Assembly (NCBI GenBank): GCA_035578175.1
Contig: JAQMRL010000002.1
Span: forward strand, 82,493,325-82,557,324
Direction of reading: 5' to 3'
DNA: 64,000 nt
Source of the DNA: Catonia carolina
Taxonomy: Eukaryota; Arthropoda; Insecta; Hemiptera; Achilidae
Shown here: positions 56,117 through 64,000 of the stretch, piece by piece
Layout: each line of letters opens with the position of its first letter
Numbering within the stretch: position 1 is the first letter of the stretch
Made by a program: the position numbers and the translations under genes
Notes under the pieces: model-generated
The model's input: only the letters and a program-made list of their open reading frames with translations
Databases searched by the model: none
Told to the model about the DNA's origin: nothing

Positions 56117-56911
56117 TGTGTGTGTGTGTGTGAACAGAATATCTCAAGAACGGAACATCGTACGAACTTGAAACTTGAAACTTAAGTTACATACCACTCC
56201 CGGACCCGACAGGAACATTTTCATAAAAATCGGTCAACCGGAATTAGTAGTTTTTTTCGTATGATTTTTCACTTTTTTGCAATTTTCCCAAAAACTGGTC
56301 TTACGATTTTTTTAAAAATCGCCTGGTTTACTGAATTTTTTTTATTCCCTACAAGATAGGGTAGGCGCCATGTTTGCTGAAATTCCTGTTGAGGGTGTTT
56401 TCTCCTAAAAACGTTGTTTTTTTAAGATTACGGCTTTAGTATGCATTTTAGCGCAACATTTTATATAATAAAAATTGGAGAAAATTTAAATCCTACATCT
56501 TTTATTTCAAACAATTTTTTATATAACGCTTAGTTTAGCGGTAATTTGCAATTTTCTGTTTTTTTCTCACGAAAATGTGTGAAAAATTGATTTTTTTAAA
56601 GATTTCGGCCTTAGTATACATTTTACGACAAATGTGTATATAATAAAATTTATATGAAATTAAGAGGTCTACAACTTTTATTGAGAGCATTTTTCTCCAC
56701 GGAGCCTAGTTTAGTGAGAAAGAGTGATTTTCCGTATTTTTAAGTCAAACTGAGGTCGATTTTCATTTTGGGTCTTTCACTCATGATTAAAATTAGGTTA
56801 TGTTTATTGACGTTAGTGTTTTGTTTATTTCTAATGTTTTATTACTAATGTTAGGATTATTGTTTATTATTTGCATAGGCAAGAGGAAGTTGTGTGAGTG
56901 TTTCACACCAG
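56084..56911 (+). mobile_element. HINE-like element truncated at the microsatellite
   Basis: Starts inside (GT)n and runs to the 3' hairpin. About 15 bp after the MITE end. Confidence 0.86.
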
Positions 56912-57143
56912 ATTTTTAAGGAAAACATCCTCTATAAAAACAAAATTAGAAAGGTAACCATTGTAGCATAATAATATTTGTATGGTAACATACAATTAAA
57001 AACCAAAATTAAAACTAAAGAGAAGAATATTGATCCAAGATGTGACTTCGATCTAATAATTGAAAGAAATGGAAACATTCATGCAATGTAGAATAAAAAT
57101 AAAAATAACTTATTAATTTTACTATATTGAATATTTTAATTTT

Positions 57144-57539
57144 GTTGTTGTTTAGGTCATCAGCCAAAAAGCTGGTTTGAACCTGTAGAGGTTTTACTAA
57201 GTAAAACGAGGAGTGGGGTGGTTTACCATTGCCTTCCTTACTGAGTGGAAAAGTATACTTATCAGCACGCCGGGCCCTCTGAAAAGGACATATTTTCCAC
57301 TCTGCAAATGACACCTTCACTTCATTCACCACACAATGCAATTGTATAATGAAATTCATTACTTTGAGAGGAGATAACTGTGATTAGTGTCACAATACAC
57401 CTCTACCTCTTCTCTTCTTAAACGAATCAGTCATTTAATTGGGTGACCACGTGATAAGAAACAGAACTATTTATTTTAGCCCTGCAACTAAAAGATTGAG
57501 TGTAAATAATTTGACACTCCACCTGTCTGTTATGGGCAG
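57144..57539 (-). mobile_element. S-family SINE-like repeat with 11-bp target duplication
   Basis: ATTTTAATTTT flanks it at 57133-57143 and 57540-57550. The (AAC)n tail is at 57144-57151 on the minus strand. Confidence 0.93.
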
Positions 57540-57550
57540 ATTTTAATTTT

Positions 57551-58108
57551 ATATATAAGAATAAAAATATTAGCTTATAATATTATATTACTATAAAAAT
57601 ATTAACAATTTAAACTTTATATGATTATTCTATAAAAACCTGATATGTAACATTGATGTTGCCCGGAGCTCACAATATAAATTATTAGAATACCGCCTGT
57701 AATTAACTTTAAAATAAATAACAAAACAATAATGATTTAAAAACTGTTTCACTTCACGCCAAATTATCAACTGTTAAGATTAACGACGAACTCTGGTCGA
57801 TTGAAATTAACGAACTCCCTGAAAAATTACAATTGCCCTCTATATAATAACTCGGTACAACCCCCTCTAAGTATGAAGTCGGACCAATGAGAACCCTTCT
57901 TTTAAGTTTCCAAGGTCTCATTTTTAATACAAGACAAGTGTAACCAATTACTACACACAATACAAATTAATATTATGGTGTAGTGATTGCTTACTTTAAA
58001 CATTAACACATTAATTTTACTTTTAATAAGCTATTGAGACAAGTAACCAACTTCTCCCCACATAAACATTTACTAAATTTTTTGCCGACACAAACATACA
58101 TAAAAAAT
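57551..58108 (-). other. Nothing recognised
   Basis: AT-rich, no supported feature. Confidence 0.5.
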
Positions 58109-59055
58109 CTGGTGTGAAACACTCACACAACTTTCTCTTGCCAATATAAATAATTAACAATAAACCTAATATTAGTAATAAAACATTAGAAATAAACGAA
58201 AAAACTAACCTCAATTAACATAACCTTATTTTAATCATGAGTGAAAGACGCAAAATGAAAATCGAACTCAGTTTGGCTTAAAAATACGGAAAATCACGCT
58301 TTCACGCTAAACTAGGCTCTGTAGTGAAAAATGCTCTAAATAAAAGTTGTAGATCTTTTTATTTCCTATAAAAGTAATTACACACTTTTGTCGTATGCAT
58401 TCTATAACACACTTTTATAAATGCATTCTAAGGCCGAAATCTTCAAAAAATCGATTTTTCACACGTTTTCGGGAGAAAAAAACAGAAAACTGTTAATTAC
58501 TGCTAAAAAAAACTGCTAAACTAAGCGTTATACAAAAAAATGTTTGAAATAAAAGTTGTAGATTTTTAAATTCTCTACAACTTTTATTATATAAATTTTT
58601 TTGCTAAATTGCATATTAAAGCCGTAATCTTAAAAAAACTATGTTTTTACGTAAAAACAGCCTCATGCAGAATTTCAGCAAACACGGCGCCTACCCTATC
58701 TTGTAGAGAATAAAAAATTGAGTAAACCAGGCGATTTTAAAAAAAATCGTAGGACCAGTTTTGGAGAAAATCGCAAAAAAGTGAAAAATTATACGAATAA
58801 ACTACTACTTCCAGTTGACCGATTTTGATGAAAATGTTCGTGTCGGGTCCGGTAGTGGTATGTAACTTAAGTTTCAAGTTCGTACAATGTTCTGTTCTTG
58901 AGATATTCTGTTCACACACACAGACCAATCGCTAAAAACATGTATTTGGGTTCAGGGGGTCTGAAAACGTGTAGATCCGGTGAAAACTCGATTTGTTAAA
59001 ATCGACATGAAAACAATACTTTCCTTCCTATATATTCATATAGGCAAGAGAAAGT
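58109..59055 (-). mobile_element. HINE-like element, full length, reverse
   Basis: Complete ends; the microsatellite is reduced to CACACACACAG. Confidence 0.87.
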
Positions 59056-59308
59056 AAAAATGTATCACTATTATGTCGGGAATATTAATATATATTTATG
59101 AACTAGCGGTTACATTTAATTGATTGTTCTCTTTATTTTTATAACGATTACTTTTAACGGATGTTTAAATAAACTATTTTCTTTGCTATTATAAAACCAT
59201 TAATTTATCAGCAACATAATTAATGGCTAATTATGTGCGATACACCTTCCATGTTTTGTTGTTTTTACAAAACTCGAGTCCATTTATGATTTTGTTTGGG
59301 ATTTTATA
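59056..59308. other. Nothing recognised
   Basis: AT-rich spacer between two elements. Confidence 0.45.
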
Positions 59309-60669
59309 CGAGGGGGTACCCAAAACAAACCGGAATTATTTTTTAAATTTATTTATTTTTAATTTTTTTACAAAAGAACCTTATCCCCTTCAAAATACTC
59401 TCCATTACAACTAATACATTTGTCCCACCGGTGCTTCCACTGTTCAAAACATTTTTTGTACTCCTCTTCAGTGATGGCTGCCAGCTCATCCGTCGTTTTT
59501 TTCTTGACATCATCAACGTTGTTAAATCGGAGACCTTTCATGCCCCTTTTCATGCGTGGGAACAAGAAAAAATCACACGGAGCCAGATCGGGTGAGTACG
59601 GTGCGTGTGGTAGCAAAACCATGCCGTTTTTCGCCAAAAACTGGGTAACCGAGATACTGAGATACGAGGTAACTGAGATACGAGGTAACTGGGTAACCGT
59701 GTGTGCAGGCGCGTTGCCGTGGTGGAAAAACCAGTCCCCTGTCTGCCACAAATTAGGTCTTTTACGACGAATGCTGTTTCGTAGTCTTCTTAACACTTCA
59801 AGATAAAAAGCTTGATTTACCGTCTGGCCTGGTGGAACGAACTCTGAATGGACAATTCCCCTCACATCAAAAAACAAATCAGCATTGTTTTGATGTTCGA
59901 TCTGACTTGACGACTTTTTTTTGGTCGGGGTGATAATGAAGTCTTCCATTGACTGGATTGTTGTTTGGTTTCTGGGTTGTACCCATAGCACCAAGACTCG
60001 TCACCCGTAATGATCTTTGGCATGAAATCTGGATCAGTTTCAAGCTGTTGTTTCAAATCACTACACGTTTCAATTCGACGTTCCTTTTGAGTGTCTGTCA
60101 GAACCCGAGGCACAAACTTGGCAGCGACTCTTTTCATTGTCAAGTCTTCTGTTAAAATGCGTTGGACTGAGCTCCAAGATAACCCACTAACCTGTGATAT
60201 TTGGTCAATGGTCTGTCGTCGGTCTGTTCGTACAATTTCTTTCACTTTCACAACATTTTCGTCCGTTCGGGAAGTCGACGGTCGTCCAGAACGAGGTTTG
60301 TTCTCTATCGACATGTCGCCATTTTTAAAGCGCATAAACCACTCGTACACTTGAGTTTTTCCAATAGCGTCGTCTTTGTAAGCTGTGTTCAACATTACAA
60401 CTGTTTCCGCGGCGTTTTTACCGAGCAAGAAGCAAAATTTCACAGCCGCACGTTGTTCATTAAAACTTGCCATCATGAAAAACGACACGAGCACAAAACA
60501 GCACTAGCGAGAACAATCACTGCACGAGAACAGAACAAGCTAGATCAACGAACAAAATGGCATTGAACTGGCAATGAGTAGCGCTACAAGCAGCCTAGTG
60601 GCGGGAATTTGTACTGCACAAGCTCCGCCCACAGCAGAGCTATTCCGGATACTTTTGGGTACCCCCTCG
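59309..60669 (-). mobile_element. Mariner transposon, complete ends, inactive transposase
   Basis: 1361 bp with inverted ends CGAGGGGGTACCCAAAACAA / complement of TTTTGGGTACCCCCTCG, flanked by TA. The single transposase gene is on the minus strand. Confidence 0.95.
59368..60473 (-). pseudogene. Mariner transposase, frameshifted and catalytic Asp lost
   Basis: The N-terminal part (MASFNEQRAAVKFCFLLGKN) has the paired helix-turn-helix and the linker GRPSTSRTDENV. The first catalytic Asp is in ITGDESWCYGYNP. The frame shifts by one base in a T run at about 59866-59872. The second catalytic position reads HHGNAPAHT, with Gly (GGC) where mariners have Asp. The third Asp is in SPDLAPCDFFLFP. Between the second and third sites a 16-bp tandem repeat (59659-59690) adds residues, so the spacing is 47 instead of 34. 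The C-terminus (HRWDKCISCNGEYFEGDK) is intact. Any of these would abolish activity. Confidence 0.92.
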
Positions 60670-60727
60670 TAATGTACTAGCAACCCACGCTCGCTTCCCT
60701 TCACAGCAGCAGCTAATGTAGCCCTCA

Positions 60728-60922
60728 TTAAATTATTTTAAAACCTCTCTCTCTACATACAATATTTGTGGTTTTGTTGCCGTGTGGCATTAAAATAATT
60801 TGTTTTTCTGCACTTCCAGCTCTAGAAAGTCCGACATAAAATTGGCCATGAGTGAAGGAAGCACTCTTGTCTCAAATCGATGCCCACCGTTTTAAATGTT
60901 TGTCCCTGTGTAGTTTAACAGA
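60728..60922 (-). pseudogene. Helitron/PIF1-type helicase C-terminal remnant
   Basis: Minus strand reads TQGQTFKTVGIDLRQECF in one frame and FTHGQFYVGLSRAGSAEKQI then ILMPHGNKTTNIV in the next, before TAA at 60728-60730. Q-G-Q-T and H-G-Q-x-Y-V-x-x-S-R are the last helicase motifs (V and VI) of the PIF1-like helicase in Helitron Rep-Hel proteins. One frameshift lies between the two parts. The remainder of the protein is absent. A cellular PIF1 pseudogene is the alternative. Confidence 0.75.
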
Positions 60923-61925
60923 ATTGAATAGAATGCATAGAAGAATACCGATGCAAAAGAAAGAGACAAATGATATATATGACTGAGATAAGAGACAGTA
61001 ATACGTGGGTGGGTGTTGTACCCACTGAGTAATTGCAAATAGTATGTGACTCATTTACTACCTGTCGAATAATACCTAAATGAACTACAGTACAAAAATA
61101 AAAATTTTGAATATTTCGAATTTTTAATGTTTTTTGGAATCGAATTTTATTCTCCACGTTTTTCTATGTAATAAAAAAGTTGAATCGAGCTTCTAGCCCA
61201 AAAAATCCACCATCCAGAGGACTTGGAAAAAATAAAAGTGCTATGCACCCGATAAACTAAAACATGCGACATCGACACAGTTTGAGTTGCTTAACTCACT
61301 TAATTAAAGTTACTTAAAGTTGAAAAATAGCCTATATTGATCAGTAAGCTGTAAGCTATGCAACAATGAAAGATGTTTTTAAAATCAGTTGAGTAGTATC
61401 TGAGATTACCACCTCATACAAACAAACAAACAAACAAACCAACAAACAGACGTTTCTTCTTTAGATAAACAAACAGACAGAGTCTAGTTAATTGGTATGT
61501 GAGAAACCTAAAATGTATTTATTTGGGTTATGAAAAGAGTGAGCGAATTGTAGGAGGTGATTAATAAATAATAAATAAATGGAATAACGTATTAAATCTA
61601 GTGGAAGGCGTATTGTAGCCCCTAATAGAAGGGGTGAGTAGTGAGTAGTGAGGGTGGTTTGCCCTGTTCTAGTGTAGGCCTACCTTTTAATGGATCTCGT
61701 ATAAATATTAAATTTTGTAGAAGCGTCGACGGAGTGTGGTGGCTTCGGGATACCCCGATTATACCTTCAGAGAATTCCCCGGACCCCCCTTACTCCTCCT
61801 ACCCCATTCTGATTACATGCAACATGTCTGCCTACCACCACCGGCTGACGCTGAGAGAATCGGTCCACTCTCCTCTCTAACTGAATTGATTAGCTTACGT
61901 CTACTGGGGATCACCGCTTCCTCAA
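60923..61925. other. Nothing certain; short simple repeats
   Basis: A (CAAA)n run lies at 61420-61448 and repeated GGGTGAGTAGTGAG near 61630. No gene recognised. Confidence 0.4.
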
Positions 61926-61929
61926 ACAT

Positions 61930-62140
61930 CCCAGCCCTCCCTCCTGCCTTCTTAACACTCACACCATCTCTCCTCACTCCTCACTCATCACTCTTCTTAA
62001 CACTCATACCATCACTCCTCACTCTTCTCATTCATCACTCTTAACACTCACACCATCACTCCTCACTCTTCTCATTCATCACTCTTAACACTCACACCAT
62101 TACTCCTCACTCTCCTCACTCTTCTTAACACTCATTCCAT
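61930..62140. repeat. Minisatellite of ~45-bp units
   Basis: Repeated CTTAACACTCACACCATCAC and TCCTCACTCTTCTCATTCAT segments occur four or more times with small variations. Confidence 0.85.
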
Positions 62141-62152
62141 ACTTAACAAAAT

Positions 62153-62222
62153 ATCTGGTGTTAAACACTCACACGACTTTCTCTTGCCAATCCAAATAAT
62201 GACCAATATAACCTGATATTAG
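62153..62222 (-). mobile_element. HINE-like element, 3' end fragment
   Basis: CTGGTGTTAAACACTCACAC plus ACTTTCTCTTGCC and 35 bp of body, reverse orientation. Confidence 0.75.
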
Positions 62223-62273
62223 TTCGAAGCATGTCTTCATACAATAATTAGTCTCATACAAGCAACTTCATAC

Positions 62274-63162
62274 AGGAGAGGAGCAATTGAATGGCCTCCG
62301 AGATCACCTGATTTGAGTCCATTGGACTACTTCTTGTGGGGATACTTAAAAAACAAAGTTTACAGAACGAAACCTAACAGTCTGCATGATCTCAAACAAA
62401 GAATTCTAAATGAATCTGCTGGAATCCCAAGGGAATTCATTCGTAATGCTGTATTTAGTTTTTACGCACGTACATCATATTGTCAATAAGTAAGAGGAGG
62501 CCACTTTGAACAACTACTCCGAGTCAAGAAACATTTGGTAATTTTATTTTCAATTATGTAACTCATTTTCACAGTTAGTTCCTTATAACACTAACCTTCA
62601 ACCTTAAACACTAACATTTACAAAAAAAACACAATAAGTATTAGGCTAACTGGTAGCAAATCAAATACTGTAGTTTTATAATGCAATAAATCAGCCGTTA
62701 AATTGTTTTTCCGTAGTTCTTAATGACAATAATTTCATATTTATGAACGAGTGGAGATATTAAAAAACTTATTATTTTCAATAATCTTATGTGTAGTCGT
62801 TCACTTGCTACCAAAATTGTCTATGTAGGCTCAAAGACGGAGGAGGGAGAAATGGCCGTTCTGCCCCGATCTGGATAGTTGAATGGTAATATCTCAAAAA
62901 TGAAAAAAGATATCGATTTCCGGTTTTCACCATTGAATTTATTTTGAAATTTTAGATCGAAATCATGTATCATATGACCATCATCCTATTTAAATTAAGA
63001 AAGTTAAATCCAATATGGCGGATCCAAGATGGCGGACAAAAATTTCAAATATCACTTAGAATAGTTTTTTGGTGCAACAAGCAATTAAAGTCATTCTGGT
63101 CACCTAGTCACGCTCACTTTTCTGTTATTCAGCCGTTTCCAGACTTAATGGACACCCGGTAT
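62274..63162 (+). mobile_element. Tc/mariner-like element, 3' part with transposase C-terminus
   Basis: Frame 62274-62489 reads RRGAIEWPPRSPDLSPLDYF then LWGYLKNKVYRT and ends in TAA; the same frame continues with VRGGHFEQLL, so the stop is probably secondary. SPDLSPLDYFLWG carries the third acidic residue of an IS630/Tc1-type transposase. The 3' untranslated part (62670-63162) ends TTAATGGACACCCGGTATA and matches 3515-4003. Confidence 0.75.
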
Positions 63163-63600
63163 ACATTTTTGCGCTAAAATGCATATTAAAGCCTCAATCT
63201 TAAAAAAACAATTTTTTTACGTGAAAACAGCCTCACCAAGAATTTCAGTAAACATTTCGCCTACCATATTTTGTAGAGCATAAAAATTTAATAAACCAGG
63301 CGATTTTTAAAAAAAATCGTAGGACCAGTTTTTGAGAAAATCTCAAAAAAGTGAAAAATTACACGAATAAACTACTACTTCCGGTTGACCGATTTTGAGG
63401 AAATTGTTCGTGTCGGGTCCGGTAGTGGTATGTAACTTAAGTTTAAAGTTTCTAGTTCGTACGATGTTCCGTTCTTGAAATATTCTGTATAAACACACAC
63501 ACACACAGACCAATCACTAAAAACATGTTTTTTGGGTTCAGGGGGTCTGAAAACGTGTAGATTTTGTGAAAACTTGATTTTGAAAAATCGACATGAAAAC
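63163..63600 (-). mobile_element. HINE-like element, 5' half, reverse
   Basis: Runs from the TATGCATTTTAGCGC module to near the 5' end (CCCCCTGAACCC complement, then GTCGATTTT complement). The 3' half is missing and it abuts the Tc-like element end. Confidence 0.82.
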
Positions 63601-63681
63601 AGTAATCGTGTTCACATTATTCATTTCATACGTGGCAAGAACAGCAAGCACATTTACTTCAATAGCCTAATATTGATTTAC

Positions 63682-63850
63682 AGGTTGACTGCTATGAGAC
63701 ATATTTTTATGTCTCAGTTCGTATTACCAGATACGCTTCGAGATGCATATCAGTGTCTCATTTTTGTCGTTTTGACTTCTTCTCGTAGTGAGAATTATGC
63801 TGATAGACTATCAGTAATGTTCTTACCTTTTTTTGCTCGAGTGTTACTTT
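63682..63850 (+). mobile_element. CAGGTTGAC-type element, left end
   Basis: CAGGTTGACTGCTATGAGAC resembles the left end at 16210, followed by several GTCTCA words. The other end is not found before the window stops. Confidence 0.4.
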
Positions 63851-63897
63851 AATTTTGTATTCAGCATTTATTTTTTACTTTTAAAAGAAATTAAACT

Positions 63898-63980
63898 GTG
63901 GCTGCCTACAGACGTAGTGACTAGCGTGCTTGATTTTTAACAGAAGGTCCCAGGATCGATTCTCGAATAGGGTCTAGAAA
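63898..63980 (+). mobile_element. tRNA-derived SINE head at the window edge
   Basis: A box TAGTGACTAGCG and B box GGATCGATTCTCG about 40 bp apart with tRNA-like context. Confidence 0.55.
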
Positions 63981-64000
63981 TTACACGTCAAAACCCATTG

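Noticed and set aside
25500..64000. Upstream Ig1/Ig2 and signal-peptide exons of the adhesion gene
   Set aside because: I looked for minus-strand Ig signatures (Y-x-C with D-x-G) next to splice sites in the non-repeat parts and found none.

Overview
This is a eukaryotic, probably insect, genomic window. It is AT-rich, has long introns, and is dominated by nested transposable elements. It carries tRNA-derived SINEs, Tc1/mariner, hAT and pogo-type elements, jockey-like LINEs and a solo LTR. The only host gene I can support is a neuronal immunoglobulin/fibronectin-type cell-adhesion gene of insect type. No bacterial-style operons, CRISPR arrays or rRNA genes are present. One 100-N assembly gap lies at 1389-1488.

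Host gene. Five coding exons on the minus strand (25372-25469, 22320-22494, 18851-18978, 14474-14690, 8467-8606) join with matching splice phases. They encode the last Ig domain, one fibronectin type III domain and a hydrophobic, GPI-anchor-like C-terminus with a stop codon. The order Ig-FN3-GPI fits the klingon/lachesin-type group of insect adhesion proteins. The exons for the N-terminus and first Ig domains are not visible, so 25470-64000 is probably an upstream intron of at least 38 kb.

Repeats by region. 0.9-4 kb: a duplicated block around the gap, a minus-strand jockey RT fragment, a LINE with a (TA)n tail and a Tc-like 3' end. 4.5-6.4 kb: a pogo-like element with two nested insertions. 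6.5-13.4 kb: SINEs, a LINE end, a hAT MITE inside a SINE, a mariner inside a MITE, and a solo LTR. 13.7-25.4 kb: introns of the host gene with SINEs, MITEs, a LINE end and a 1-kb unit carrying 20 bases of the 28S rRNA R2 target. 26-64 kb: copies of a ~0.95-kb element with an internal (GT)n tract, plus further SINEs, a long-armed foldback MITE, a second mariner and a Helitron helicase remnant.

Most notable. (1) The ~0.95-kb family fills roughly a quarter of the window. It has 13-bp subterminal inverted repeats, a 3' hairpin, an internal microsatellite and insertion in T tracts, like the non-autonomous Helentron (HINE/DINE-1) group, and a Helitron/PIF1-type helicase tail sits at 60.7-60.9 kb. 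(2) A ~390-bp SINE-like family of unknown head type has perfect 10-14 bp target-site duplications around seven copies. (3) Two different hAT elements hit the same position in the A box of one tRNA-SINE family. (4) A tandem duplication copied the end and splice donor of the FN3 exon. All classifications come from reading the sequence; no database search was run.
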